A stretch of 64,000 bases of DNA from Paenibacillus chondroitinus NBRC 15376 (GCF_004000765.1 NZ_BILW01000023.1:1-64000), one strand, 5' to 3'. Counted from the first letter of the stretch, positions 17,059-26,217 are shown. Program-made: numbers and translations. Notes: generated by a model from the letters alone, not told the origin.

Positions 17059-18641
17059 TGCCATTCCTCAATGTTATCCGTTACCGGCCAGCCATGTCCG
17101 TGCGGATGGATTTTTTGCTTGCCGATATCAAGTCCTGTTCTCACCAAGTACAGATGATCCAGATTAATCAACCATGCCCAGGGTGCATCGCCTAACGTGC
17201 TTAATCCGGTTTCGCCATCCCACTGCGCCTTTTTCCAAAAGCCCCATGCCTCTTTTTCGTTCGTTGCTTTTAAAGCTTGACTCATATAGCCTTCAACCTT
17301 CGAGTTGCTGTAGTACCCCGGGTTATAATAGTCCACTCCTCCATATTTACTGCTATATACGTTATACATCTCCAAGGGATCTTGACTTCCCCATCCAAAA
17401 AGAACAGGGTTCGCGTGCATTTGTTTCTCGAGCTCATCCCAGCTTTTACCTTCGGCTTTCACTTGAATGCCCAGAGGCTTTAACATATCTGCCGATGCTA
17501 TGGCGAGCGATTGACGCGTGACATCACTGGCAGGATAAAGCAGATTGATTACTGCTTTCAGTGTTCCTTTTTCAACAATGCCATCATTGTCGGTGTCTTT
17601 CCATCCGTTATCTGCGAGCATTTTCTTCGCTGCATTCATATCCGCGTCAGCAAAAACAGCTTCAGGATTAAACCAAGGAAGTCCATCATTTAACGTGTAA
17701 GCGGGAGTTCCGTGGCCTTCTAGAACGCCTTGAACCAAAGCTTTTCTATCTAGCGCTAGATTAATTGCCTTACGAATCGCAACATCCGCAGTGACATCGT
17801 TGCCGATCGGGTAACCGTCTTTCGTTTTCTCTCCGGATTTCACATAAGGAAACATGATGCCCCGATTGTCCACGGTTGCTGCTGTTTGTAACTCCATACC
17901 GTTCACGGTTTGCTTGCTAAAAGCCGCAGGAATCGCCGCCATATCCACCGTTCCGGCTTTGGCTGCTGCAAAAGCGGCATCCTCCCCTAGGAAAAGGAAG
18001 GTGATTTTTTCGAAAAACGGCTTTTTCCCATAGTAATCTTGGTTCAATTCGACAATCAGCTGCTGTCCTTTATCCCATTGGACCCATTTGTATGGACCGG
18101 AGCCAATCGGTTTGTTGGCGTAATCCTTGCCATGGGCATGCTTGGGGACAATACCGGTTGCAACAAGCATCTGCGTAAACGTCGATTGCGGTTCTTTCAG
18201 TGTGAACTTGACCGTTGTCTCGTCAGGAGCTTCTGCATGTTTGACATTGCTCAGATCAATGGCAGATCCGCTCGACGCAGCGGTTTGATAGGTATATACG
18301 ACATCAGCTGACGTTAACGGTTGACCATCGCTGAACTTGATATCTTTGCGCAGCTTCACGGTCCAGATCAAGCCATCCGGGCTAACCTCATAACCCGTGG
18401 CGAGATCATTTGTAATATTCAAATTGCTGTCACGCTTAAGCAGTGTACTTTGGAAAAGCGGCGAACCGTATCGCCCCCACCCCGTCGTTGGATCAAAACC
18501 GGCTTCAGGCTCTCCGCCAATAGCTAGAACGAGCTCTTTCTTGCTTGCCTCTGCCAACGGTTTTGGTTTCTCCACCGAACAGCCGCTAATCCAAATCATG
18601 GTGACGATCAAAATCAAAAAAATGACTAGTCGATGTTTCAT
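17046..18641 (-). CDS. Substrate-binding lipoprotein, NikA/CntA-like (SBP family 5)
   Basis: About 531 residues with a lipoprotein signal (lipobox IWISGC). It has the SBP_bac_5 layout: EPEAGFDPTTGWGRYGSPLFQSTL, LRKDIKFSDGQPLTSADVVYT, and IRKAINLALDRKALV. The C-terminal HPHGHGWPVTDN is His-rich and occurs near the end of nickel or metallophore binders rather than peptide binders. The operon order (binder, two permeases, two ATPases) matches nikABCDE/cntABCDF. The zinc block next to it also favours a metal or metal-chelate ligand. Peptide import cannot be excluded. The ATG at 18641 follows AAAGGTGG. Confidence 0.8.
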   Translation of the reverse strand: MKHRLVIFLILIVTMIWISGCSVEKPKPLAEASKKELVLAIGGEPEAGFDPTTGWGRYGSPLFQSTLLKRDSNLNITNDLATGYEVSPDGLIWTVKLRKDIKFSDGQPLTSADVVYTYQTAASSGSAIDLSNVKHAEAPDETTVKFTLKEPQSTFTQMLVATGIVPKHAHGKDYANKPIGSGPYKWVQWDKGQQLIVELNQDYYGKKPFFEKITFLFLGEDAAFAAAKAGTVDMAAIPAAFSKQTVNGMELQTAATVDNRGIMFPYVKSGEKTKDGYPIGNDVTADVAIRKAINLALDRKALVQGVLEGHGTPAYTLNDGLPWFNPEAVFADADMNAAKKMLADNGWKDTDNDGIVEKGTLKAVINLLYPASDVTRQSLAIASADMLKPLGIQVKAEGKSWDELEKQMHANPVLFGWGSQDPLEMYNVYSSKYGGVDYYNPGYYSNSKVEGYMSQALKATNEKEAWGFWKKAQWDGETGLSTLGDAPWAWLINLDHLYLVRTGLDIGKQKIHPHGHGWPVTDNIEEWQWKS

Positions 18642-18705
18642 TTTTATTTCCACCTTTCAATGTTCACGTGTGCAGTAGCACGATTAATTGAAATGGTAGC
18701 ACAAA

Positions 18706-18722
18706 AATGACGACTAGTCATT
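18706..18722. promoter_or_regulatory. Inverted repeat upstream of the NikA-like operon
   Basis: AATGAC and GTCATT separated by five bases, about 65 bases before the start of the binding protein. Position and symmetry fit an operator, but the motif matches neither Zur, Fur nor NikR as I know them. The regulator is unknown. Confidence 0.35.
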
Positions 18723-18801
18723 ATTCATTTCATCGAAATCACATACGCCACTCCACAATTTCCCGAAAATGAGCCGGAATCCGGCCGATTTCGTAGCAAA
18801 A

Positions 18802-18981
18802 GGGAACTGGCGTCCTTTATTTTTGGGGAAGCTGAGCTGTTTGCTATCCGAGCGGAACTACAGGCTCTTATTTGTCCACCACGGTGCATTTTTCAGCTGA
18901 AAATTGGCCAAATAGCGGAACGTAGTTCCCATTCCCCGTGGCACTGGTGCTTTTTCACTGAAATAGCAGACCCTAGTTTCC
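18802..18981. repeat. Intergenic repeat element, family 1, copy A
   Basis: Two direct units (18802-18822, 18854-18873; core GGAACTACAGGCTCTTATTT) are followed by two inverted units (18911-18931, 18961-18981; core AAATAGCGGAACGTAGTTCC). The same D-D-I-I plan recurs at 26218-26397 and 52546-52723. The element fills the gap between the CobW gene end and the NikA-like operon. No gene is seen in this stretch. Confidence 0.75.
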
Positions 18982-18988
18982 TCCAAAA

Positions 18989-20203
18989 CTATGCTTCTAT
19001 AGCATCCTCGAATTCCGTCACTGTATTTGGCAGGCGATCATCAAATTGATGCCAATCGCTGAGCATCTCATCATCGGTCAATAAACAACCATCCAGCGAA
19101 GCCGTAATATCAGCCCGATCCATCTCTATCCCAATAAAGACGACCTTATTCATTCGATCCCCGTAAGTGGCATCCCAATGCGAGATCTGGTCCGCTTCCT
19201 CCTCAAGAATAGCGTCTCTTTCCTCTTCCGGAAGCGCCGCTATCCAATATCCTGCAGGACCGAATCGAACAGATGGACCTGCTTGGCTCAAATTCTGGGC
19301 ATGATCGTTCCGGGTAGCGAGCCACATGATCCCTTTGGCTCTTACAATCTCTGCAGGCCAATCTGCCATCCAGCTCATCAGCCGCGAAGGCTCGAAGGGC
19401 CGCGCTCTTTCGTACACAAAGGAAGAAATCCCATATTCCTCGGTTTCGGGAGTATGCGCTTCCTTCGCCAGCTCCTTCATCCAACCTGCAGACGTGCTAG
19501 CCGCTTCAAAATCAAAAAGATGCGTATTCAGAATATCCGCTGGCGCCACCTGCCCATGAACAGAGCGAATAAACCTTGCTCTTGGCTGCAGCACACGAAG
19601 AACGCCTTCCAGCTCATTCAGCTCCTCTTCTTCCAGCATGTCGCATTTATTCATAATGAGCACATCGCAGAATTCGATTTGATCGATCAGCAGATCCACC
19701 ACTTCTCTTGTGTCGTCATCCCCAACGGCCTGACTGCGTTCCAGCAGCGTTTCGCCTGAAGAATAGTCCGTCCAGAACCGGTAAGCATCTACAACCGTCA
19801 CCATGCTGTCCAACCGACAAAACCGGGAGAGATCTATCCCCTGTTCCTCATCAATATAGGTAAAGGTTTGCGCCACTGGCAGCGGTTCGCCGACACCGGT
19901 TGACTCAATCAGGATATAGTCAAATGTATGATCTTTGGCCAGCCGTTCCACTTCCCTCAGCAAATCGTCCCGCAACGTGCAGCAGATGCAGCCATTGGAC
20001 ATTTCAACCAGACTTTCATTCGTCCGAGATAGTCCATTCCCCTCACGAATAAGCCCGGCATCGATATTCACTTCGCTTAAATCATTGACAATAACAGCAA
20101 CTTTCAAGCCATCCCGATTATGTAAAACATGATTCAACAAAGTGGTCTTACCGGCTCCCAAGTACCCGCTCAAAACTGTAACTGTTATTTTATGATCTGA
20201 CAT
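18989..20203 (-). CDS. CobW/COG0523-family GTPase, probable zinc chaperone (YciC/ZagA-like)
   Basis: About 404 residues. The GTPase domain has Walker [12 protein letters not shown], the metal-binding CxCC motif [13 protein letters not shown], Walker B-like [11 protein letters not shown], and the NKCD base-recognition motif. A CobW C-terminal domain occupies about residues 245-380. It is presumed to deliver zinc to client proteins under zinc limitation. The start at the second ATG is chosen because it lies 7 bases after GGAG. It follows znuCBA on the same strand and may be the last gene of that operon. Confidence 0.88.
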   Translation of the reverse strand: MSDHKITVTVLSGYLGAGKTTLLNHVLHNRDGLKVAVIVNDLSEVNIDAGLIREGNGLSRTNESLVEMSNGCICCTLRDDLLREVERLAKDHTFDYILIESTGVGEPLPVAQTFTYIDEEQGIDLSRFCRLDSMVTVVDAYRFWTDYSSGETLLERSQAVGDDDTREVVDLLIDQIEFCDVLIMNKCDMLEEEELNELEGVLRVLQPRARFIRSVHGQVAPADILNTHLFDFEAASTSAGWMKELAKEAHTPETEEYGISSFVYERARPFEPSRLMSWMADWPAEIVRAKGIMWLATRNDHAQNLSQAGPSVRFGPAGYWIAALPEEERDAILEEEADQISHWDATYGDRMNKVVFIGIEMDRADITASLDGCLLTDDEMLSDWHQFDDRLPNTVTEFEDAIEA

Positions 20204-20218
20204 ATTCATTCTCCATTC

Positions 20219-21175
20219 CTATTCATTTAAAGCTTTCTTGAGTGCTTCCAGGTTTTTGGTCATGATCGCGAGATAATCCAAATTTTGCTTCTTATCATCG
20301 TCCGTCAAGCCCTCTAATGGATTCAGCACATCCGTTTTCGCATTGATTTCTTTGGAAATCGTTTGGGCGACTTTCGGATCGACCAATGTTTCAAAGAAAA
20401 TCGTTTTGACTTGATTTTGTTTGGCAAAATCAATGATTTCGGCCATTTTAGCCGGTGATGGCTCTTCTTCCGGCGAGAGTCCCGCGATTGGCACCTGCGT
20501 CAACCCATATTCTTTGGCCAAATAACCGAATGCGGCGTGCTGTGTCACGAAATCTTTCTGTTTCACATTGTTGAGCCCCGTACGGAAGGACTCATCTAAG
20601 GCTTTGAGCTTTGCAATAAAAGCATCGGCATTCCTCCGATAGTCCTCTTTGTGCGCAGGATCCGCTTGGGTCAACCCAGCCACAATGGCCTCCACCTCTT
20701 TCTGAGCGAGGGCAGGGCTTAGCCACACATGCGGATCAAGGATTTTACCGTCAGCAGACTCCTTGTGTTCGTCCTTGTGTTCATCTTTGTGCTCTTCTTC
20801 TTCTTCCGGCAGTCCTTCCATCAATGCAATGCCTTGGCTGGCTTCCACAACAACCCGCTTCGAATTGCCTGCGCTCGCAAGCGCCTGTTCAGCCCAACCT
20901 TCGACGATCCCGTTGAACACGAACACATCGGCATCGCTCACTTTCTTCATATCTTTGGCGCTCGGCTCCCAATCATGCGGCTCGCTACCCGCAGGTATTA
21001 AAGCGATAACGTCTGCATGCTCCCCAGCTACTTGCTTGGTAAATTCATACATCGGATAAAAGGTGGTGACGACGTTAAGTTTCCCGGTGCCCGAGGACTG
21101 GGCTGCGCAACCTGATAAAATGAGTGTTGATAAAGCAGTGAATACGAGTGATTTTGCCATCCATGAATTTTTCAT
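20219..21175 (-). CDS. znuA: Zinc ABC transporter substrate-binding lipoprotein
   Basis: About 318 residues, lipobox LILSGC. The cluster A-1 zinc-site histidines are visible in SEPHDWEPSAKD, DPHVWLSPALA and TQHAAFGYLAKEYG, with an acidic residue in ETLVDPKVA. The acidic, His-rich loop EEEEEHKDEHKDEHKES (about residues 130-146) is typical of zinc rather than manganese binders. The frame begins at a TTG, but the ATG at 21175 with GGAGG upstream is the likely start. It feeds the permease and ATPase encoded just upstream. Confidence 0.92.
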   Translation of the reverse strand: MKNSWMAKSLVFTALSTLILSGCAAQSSGTGKLNVVTTFYPMYEFTKQVAGEHADVIALIPAGSEPHDWEPSAKDMKKVSDADVFVFNGIVEGWAEQALASAGNSKRVVVEASQGIALMEGLPEEEEEHKDEHKDEHKESADGKILDPHVWLSPALAQKEVEAIVAGLTQADPAHKEDYRRNADAFIAKLKALDESFRTGLNNVKQKDFVTQHAAFGYLAKEYGLTQVPIAGLSPEEEPSPAKMAEIIDFAKQNQVKTIFFETLVDPKVAQTISKEINAKTDVLNPLEGLTDDDKKQNLDYLAIMTKNLEALKKALNE

Positions 21176-21214
21176 TGTCGTTAATTCCTCCAAATAGATG
21201 TGAAATGATAAGCA

Positions 21215-22102
21215 TCAAGCAGACTCCTGTGAAGATGGAAGCAGAGCGCTGAATGCCGCTTGTTCGGCTTGAAGATTTTTTCGGCTGCTGACTTTGCTGA
21301 ACTTGATGATTAACTTTTTGATGCTTAAGCCGGTGATTAAGACGATTAATAAAAAAATCGCAATGGTTCCGCCAGGCGGGGTGCTTAATTCATAGGAAGC
21401 TGTAAGGCCTGAAAAAACACCAACCAAACCAATCCCCATGGCGATAAAAAGGGATGAAACAAAGCTGGGCGCAATCCGGATTGCCAATGCCGCTGGAAGT
21501 ATAATAAGCGCGGATACGAGGAGCACGCCGACAATCGGCATGGCAGCGGCCACGATCATGCCCGTCACAACACTAAAGCCAAGGGAGATCCACCTTACAG
21601 GCAATCCATTCGTTTTCGCGGTATCTTCATCGAACGTAATTTGATACAACGGCCGGCGAAATACAAAGAAGAAGAGACCGCCTATGCAGGCTGCGATGGA
21701 CATGAACAGCAGCTCGATTTCATTGACGGCAACGACGGAACCGAACAAATAAGCGGAAAAGCCCTTATTTATGCTTGGATTAAGGCTCATGATGATGACA
21801 GCGGAAGACAAGCCGCCAACCATGATGATCGCAACTGAGATCTCACTATAGGATTTATAGGACCTTCTCACATATTCAACAGCGATCGCCCCCAAAGTTG
21901 CCACAACGAATCCGGATAAAGTAGGGTTGATATGCAAGTAAGCACCTCCCGCTACGCCCGCCAAGGAGACATGCGAGAGCATATCCGCCATAAGCGCTTG
22001 TCTTCGAAGCATCAGATACACTCCTAGAATGGAACCTATGATCGCGATTAACCCACCGGCACAAAATGCCCGCTGCATGAAGTCGTAGTGCAGCATTTCC
22101 AT
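21215..22102 (-). CDS. znuB: Zinc ABC transporter permease
   Basis: A 295-residue permease of the ABC-3 family with seven to nine membrane segments. Characteristic pieces are MLRRQALMADMLSHVSLAGVA and VGVLLVSALIILPAALA. The ATG follows AGGAGG inside the 3' end of the ATPase gene, which it overlaps by 55 bases in another frame. The operon order is ATPase, permease, binding protein. Confidence 0.92.
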   Translation of the reverse strand: MEMLHYDFMQRAFCAGGLIAIIGSILGVYLMLRRQALMADMLSHVSLAGVAGGAYLHINPTLSGFVVATLGAIAVEYVRRSYKSYSEISVAIIMVGGLSSAVIIMSLNPSINKGFSAYLFGSVVAVNEIELLFMSIAACIGGLFFFVFRRPLYQITFDEDTAKTNGLPVRWISLGFSVVTGMIVAAAMPIVGVLLVSALIILPAALAIRIAPSFVSSLFIAMGIGLVGVFSGLTASYELSTPPGGTIAIFLLIVLITGLSIKKLIIKFSKVSSRKNLQAEQAAFSALLPSSQESA

Positions 22103-22755
22103 CCGCCATCCTCCTTTCTTTCCAGTTCAATGATGCGATTGAGATAAGGGGCTGCTTCTTCAAGATTATGCGTCACCATAATGACTGTGCGTCCGTGAGC
22201 TTTGACTTGATGATGCATAAGTTGATAAAACCCGCACCGGCTATCTTGATCCATTCCTGTCGTAGGCTCATCTAGCACAAGCAGATCCGGCTCCTGCGCG
22301 AGAGCTCTGGCGATGCATATCCGCTGCTTCTGTCCGCCGGAGAGTTCTCCTATTTTGCGCTTCCGCAAATCCCACATGCCCACCTGCCGCAGCGTAATCT
22401 CCGTCAAGCGGTCATCTTCTTTCAACAGCTTCCTGAACCAGGAGCTGCTCGCGTATCTGCCTGAACGGACAAACTCCAGGATTGTGCTTGGGAATCCGCT
22501 ATTAAACGCCGAGATTTGCTGTGATACATAGCCCACTTTCAGCTTTCTGCCCTCTTCATTCGCTGTCGATAAGAACACCTTCCCCTTCCATGGCTCAAGC
22601 AAGCCTAACATGAGCTTAAGCAAGGTAGACTTCGCTGCGCCATTAGGGCCTGTAACCGCAACAAACTCACCGGATTGAATCTCAACATTCGCATCTTGTA
22701 TACAGGGAATATCGTTATAGCCGAACTCCACCGCTTTCAAAGAAGCCACTAACAT
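22048..22755 (-). CDS. znuC: Zinc ABC transporter ATPase
   Basis: 235 residues with Walker A GPNGAAKSTLLKL (the usual GxGKS Gly is replaced by Ala: GAAKS), signature LSGGQKQR and Walker B LLVLDEPTTGMD. The Ala in the P-loop is an unusual but mild change. Its C-terminus runs into the permease reading frame. It is the first gene of the minus-strand zinc operon and its promoter region holds three Zur-box-like sites. Confidence 0.9.
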   Translation of the reverse strand: MLVASLKAVEFGYNDIPCIQDANVEIQSGEFVAVTGPNGAAKSTLLKLMLGLLEPWKGKVFLSTANEEGRKLKVGYVSQQISAFNSGFPSTILEFVRSGRYASSSWFRKLLKEDDRLTEITLRQVGMWDLRKRKIGELSGGQKQRICIARALAQEPDLLVLDEPTTGMDQDSRCGFYQLMHHQVKAHGRTVIMVTHNLEEAAPYLNRIIELERKEDGGWKCCTTTSCSGHFVPVG

Positions 22756-22773
22756 ACGTGCAATCCTCCCTAC

Positions 22774-22788
22774 ATGTAAAAATTACGA
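22774..22788. promoter_or_regulatory. Zur-box-like site 1
   Basis: ATGTAAAAATTACGA, whose complement TCGTAATTTTTACAT matches the Bacillus-type Zur consensus (TCGTAAT-N-ATTACGA) over the left half and TTAC of the right. It lies about 20 bases before the znuC start. Confidence 0.6.
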
Positions 22789-22823
22789 ATAAACATTAAT
22801 AAAAAAAGATGCACCTGCTTATA

Positions 22824-22838
22824 CATGTAAAAGTGATG
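22824..22838. promoter_or_regulatory. Weak Zur-box-like site 2
   Basis: ATGTAAAAGTGATGA, identical to site 1 at 12 of 15 positions, midway in the divergent region. It may be a degenerate operator. Confidence 0.3.
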
Positions 22839-22855
22839 ACAACCGAATCATTAAA

Positions 22856-22870
22856 TCGTAATTTTTACTA
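22856..22870. promoter_or_regulatory. Zur-box-like site 3
   Basis: TCGTAATTTTTACTA, 12 to 13 of 15 positions of the Bacillus-type Zur palindrome. It shares TCGTAATTTTTAC with site 1 in the opposite orientation, so the pair could serve znuC and the divergent CobW gene. Confidence 0.65.
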
Positions 22871-23033
22871 TTACTCCGACAAATATAGCCTGTTAAAAAG
22901 ACGTTGTCAACACCGAAATCACCAGATGCCTATCTTCTTGTTTTTTATTTAAAAGCTTATCTTGCAGCTATCCCTTATTTGTACTACAATCTAATTCGTA
23001 AACATTACACTTAAAAGAGAAGGGAACCTCCTT

Positions 23034-24053
23034 ATGAATAAAGTACCCGTGATCATACTGAGTGGATTTCTAGGCAGCGGCAAGACGACTCTGCTTCTTC
23101 GCATGCTCCGAGAAGCTGCCGCCTATCACCTCTTGCCAGCAGTTCTAATGAATGAATTAGGGAAACAGGATGTCGATGGACATCTGCTGTTGGACGTTTC
23201 TCCACACCTTCCTCTGGCGAAACTGCTGGATGGCTGCATTTGCTGCACCAAAAAAAGCGATATCCAAGATTCGCTCAAACAACTAGTAGCACGTATGCCG
23301 GATGTCATTCTCATCGAGTTGACCGGTGTCGCTAACCCCGAAGAAATCGTCGATGCTATAACAGAACCGGCACTGCTGCCTCATATAAAACTTCATACTG
23401 TCATCACAGTTCTTGACGCCGAGCATGTACTTGATTACAACAGTATTTTTGCTTCAGATCGCGAGCTCGTTCATACGCTTAGAAGACAGATCGAAGTTGC
23501 CGACCTTCTTCTACTGAACAAAATCGATCTCATCTCAGACAAGCAGCTGAAGTCTATCGAGAAAACGGTTCGCAAGTTCAACAGTCAAGCTTTGTTGCTG
23601 CCTACGACATTCAGTCAACTGGATTTAGAGCCGCTTTTCGGCAACCTCCCATCCAGACAATCGCAACCCCGGGCCACACCTAATTTGAGTAAAAGTATAA
23701 ACATGCGCGTAGTCAAAGCTGCACAAGAACCTCGCACGGCTTCCAAGCACACCGCTTCTTTCTCACGTATTCAAACACTCGCCATTTCAATTGGACATGA
23801 TGTTGTGCTAAATCAAAGTCTTGTGGAGCATTACTTGGGAAAATGGGGCAAATCGCTGCTTCGCGCCAAAGGCTATTTACGAATTGGCACCAAACGCGAA
23901 ACTTTCCTGCTGCAGTTTGCAGGCAAACGTACGACTTGGCAACCTGCTGCCTATCAAGAAGCTCCTTATCTGGTTCTCATAGGGCTTGATTTGGACGTGC
24001 AATTGATCGAGGATGACTGGAAAAAATGGCTGAATGACTCTCAAACGAGATAA
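23034..24053 (+). CDS. Second CobW/COG0523-family GTPase
   Basis: 339 residues with Walker A GFLGSGKTTLL, CxCC motif DGCICCTKKSD, ILIELTGVANPEE and the NKID base-recognition motif. The C-terminal domain is shorter and diverges from the copy at 18989-20203. It is divergent from znuCBA across the Zur-box-like sites and directly precedes a membrane permease gene, with which it overlaps only in the longest frame. It is probably zinc-repressed and involved in metal delivery, possibly to the membrane complex encoded next to it. Confidence 0.87.
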   Translation: MNKVPVIILSGFLGSGKTTLLLRMLREAAAYHLLPAVLMNELGKQDVDGHLLLDVSPHLPLAKLLDGCICCTKKSDIQDSLKQLVARMPDVILIELTGVANPEEIVDAITEPALLPHIKLHTVITVLDAEHVLDYNSIFASDRELVHTLRRQIEVADLLLLNKIDLISDKQLKSIEKTVRKFNSQALLLPTTFSQLDLEPLFGNLPSRQSQPRATPNLSKSINMRVVKAAQEPRTASKHTASFSRIQTLAISIGHDVVLNQSLVEHYLGKWGKSLLRAKGYLRIGTKRETFLLQFAGKRTTWQPAAYQEAPYLVLIGLDLDVQLIEDDWKKWLNDSQTR

Positions 24054-24072
24054 CAGGAAGGAGCCTTTTCTA

Positions 24073-25086
24073 ATGCCGAACACCGTATTTCGAGTGAGTA
24101 TGCATCTCATGACCGCCCTCATCTTCCTCCTTCTCGTCCTCATCTTTTGGAACAAAGATGTCTCGCTGCCGGTAATCCTGCAAACGGAGTCTATGCAAGC
24201 ATTTAAAACTATTTTTATAAGTATCCTGTTAGAGGCCATTCCTTTCATATTGGTAGGTGTATTGCTTTCATCGCTGCTGCAAACCTTTGTATCCGAACAA
24301 ACCATTCGTCGCTTTATTCCAAAGAACCCTATCCTCGGCATTTTATTTGCCTGCTTGCTGGGTATCCTTTTCCCCATGTGCGAATGCGGTATGATCCCTG
24401 TCGTACGTAGGCTTATTCTCAAAGGAATGCCTGTTTACATAGCCGTTGTTTTCATCCTGACCGGTCCGATTATTAACCCGATTGTGTTTGCAGCCACCTT
24501 CATGGCCTTCCGAAATCACCCTGCTATCGCCTATTCCCGCATAGGACTAGCTTTTGCCGCCGCTGTTATCATAGGCCTTATCCTCTATCGATTTGTCAAA
24601 AGCAATCCACTGCGCAACAGCCGCGCTAACTTCTCAAATCAAGCTGATTGGGAAGGCCATTCGCATCAAGGGGGAGGCTTCACAAGCAAAATAAACACCT
24701 TTTTCGTACATGCCTCTGATGAATTTTTCGAAATGGGCAAATATTTGATCTTCGGTTCCCTGCTTACAGCTCTGATTCAAATCTTTATGCAGCGCGAAAG
24801 CCTCCTGGCGATTGGTCAAGGCCCGATCAGTTCCCATGTGTTTATGATGGGATTTGCCTACATTCTTTCGCTATGCTCGACCTCGGACGCCTTCGTCGCT
24901 TCCTCTTTTCAGACTTCGTTCACGTCCGGATCTCTACTTACCTTCATGGTATTTGGGCCCATGCTGGATTTCAAAAGCACGCTCATGCTGCTTTCCATTT
25001 TTAAATCTAAATTTGTCCTTCTGCTTTCGATCTTGATTGTCATTACGGTTCTCAGCTGCTCGCTGCTCGCCCAACATTTCTTATAA
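24073..25086 (+). CDS. YcgR-like permease (UPF0718/DUF318)
   Basis: About 337 residues, eight or so membrane segments in two similar halves. The first half carries FPMCECGMIPVVRRLI with conserved Cys and the motif TGPIINPIVF; the second half has ILSLCSTSDAFVASSF. These are hallmarks of the predicted permease family that is nearly always encoded next to a TIGR03943 protein, as here. The longer frame starts inside the CobW gene; I chose the ATG with AAGGAG upstream. The substrate is unknown; the Zur context suggests a metal or a metal-related ligand. Confidence 0.85.
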   Translation: MPNTVFRVSMHLMTALIFLLLVLIFWNKDVSLPVILQTESMQAFKTIFISILLEAIPFILVGVLLSSLLQTFVSEQTIRRFIPKNPILGILFACLLGILFPMCECGMIPVVRRLILKGMPVYIAVVFILTGPIINPIVFAATFMAFRNHPAIAYSRIGLAFAAAVIIGLILYRFVKSNPLRNSRANFSNQADWEGHSHQGGGFTSKINTFFVHASDEFFEMGKYLIFGSLLTALIQIFMQRESLLAIGQGPISSHVFMMGFAYILSLCSTSDAFVASSFQTSFTSGSLLTFMVFGPMLDFKSTLMLLSIFKSKFVLLLSILIVITVLSCSLLAQHFL

Positions 25087-25111
25087 AATTAGCTTCCAAG
25101 GAGGAATAAAA

Positions 25112-26122
25112 TTGAGTCAAGCTCGCATCATCAGTTTTCATTATTTCTTACGCACAGCAATTTTGTTGGGATTCTCAAGCTATATTGTAGTCCTTTCCAA
25201 AGCGAATGCCCTTACTTATTACATTGCGCCGCGCATGATGATCTATGTGAAAATAGCTTCCGTTGTCCTGTACATCATTGCTTGTTTTCAAGGCTACATG
25301 GCCTTACGCGCCTACTGGGGAAATCCTGTCACCTGTGAATGCGAACAGCCCGTTTCCCGCTCCGTTTTACGGAATACGCTGGCGTACGGGCTTTTGATAA
25401 TACCGTTGTTCATCGGTTTTGGGCTGCCGGATACGGCATTGAGCAGTACAATGGTCGCTGCCAAAGGGATGAATCTCTCGGCTTCCAAATCGAGTCTTAC
25501 GAAGACTGCGGCGGCACCAACGACAGGGAGTACAGGGACAACAGGGTCAACAACATCGAAAGCAACGACAGAGACAGCGACAAAAGCGACGGATCCAGCC
25601 CCTGCAGCGGCTCCCTCCATTCCGAGCACGGAGATGCCAGCTCCCGCAAACACGGATGCGGACTTGCAGAAATTATTTCAAGCGGATAAGGAGTGGGACG
25701 AAGACTTTTCCAAAATCGGCATGATCCTTTATAAAAAAGATACCATCGTCGTGAAACCCGAAATTTATATGGAGATCCTCTCCTCGATCGACTTATTCAA
25801 AAATAATTTTATCGGTAAAAAAATTGAACTCACCGGCTTCGTTTATCGGGAAGACAATATGGCCAGCAACCAGTTTGTCGTTGGCCGCTTTGCGGTTAGC
25901 TGTTGTTCCGCGGATGCGACTCCTTACGGCGTTATGATTGACTTCCCAACTGCGGCAACTTACGCCAAGGACATGTGGGTCAAGGTCACGGGGACTGTTC
26001 AAAACGGCAGCTACAATGGCAATGATATTTTCATCATCAAGGCCACGCAAATTGATAAAATGGCAGCGCCCAGCTCGCCGTATGTTTATCCTAATTTTGA
26101 ACCGCTCAAGGAGCTTCAATAA
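25112..26122 (+). CDS. YcgQ-like membrane protein (TIGR03943/DUF1980)
   Basis: About 336 residues from a TTG that follows GGAGG by 7 bases; the longer frame from 25037 overlaps the permease and lacks a site. Three or four N-terminal membrane segments are followed by a Thr/Ala/Pro-rich linker (about residues 130-190) and a C-terminal OB-fold-like domain (VGRFAVSCCSADATPYGVMID). It is the partner of the preceding permease in a presumed two-component membrane complex. The last bases of the gene are the first unit of a 35-bp tandem triplication. Confidence 0.8.
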   Translation: MSQARIISFHYFLRTAILLGFSSYIVVLSKANALTYYIAPRMMIYVKIASVVLYIIACFQGYMALRAYWGNPVTCECEQPVSRSVLRNTLAYGLLIIPLFIGFGLPDTALSSTMVAAKGMNLSASKSSLTKTAAAPTTGSTGTTGSTTSKATTETATKATDPAPAAAPSIPSTEMPAPANTDADLQKLFQADKEWDEDFSKIGMILYKKDTIVVKPEIYMEILSSIDLFKNNFIGKKIELTGFVYREDNMASNQFVVGRFAVSCCSADATPYGVMIDFPTAATYAKDMWVKVTGTVQNGSYNGNDIFIIKATQIDKMAAPSSPYVYPNFEPLKELQ

Positions 26123-26211
26123 GTGATCTTGCTCCGCCCATCGAGGAGCTTCATTGAGCAATCTTGTCCTGGCCATCGAGGAGCTTCAATGAGCGAACTT
26201 GCCTTGCCCGG
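26107..26211. repeat. Three tandem 35-bp units across a stop codon
   Basis: Units at 26107-26141, 26142-26176 and 26177-26211, each beginning C(A/G)AGGAGCTTCA. The first contains the last codons and stop of the YcgQ-like gene. The unit length is not a multiple of three. Divergence between units is about 20 to 30 percent, so the duplication is not recent. Confidence 0.8.
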
Positions 26212-26217
26212 TTTTTA

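Noticed and set aside
18619-18632. ATGACTAGTCGA near the NikA-like start as a second operator copy
   Set aside because: It resembles part of the 18706-18722 repeat but lacks the symmetric arms and lies in signal-peptide codons.
18802-18981. CRISPR-like array
   Set aside because: Units alternate in orientation, are imperfect and the spacers are similar among loci; no cas genes occur. It is a dispersed repeat.
24034-24072. Longer start of the YcgR-like permease overlapping the CobW gene
   Set aside because: There is no ribosome binding site for it, while the ATG at 24073 has AAGGAG nine bases upstream.
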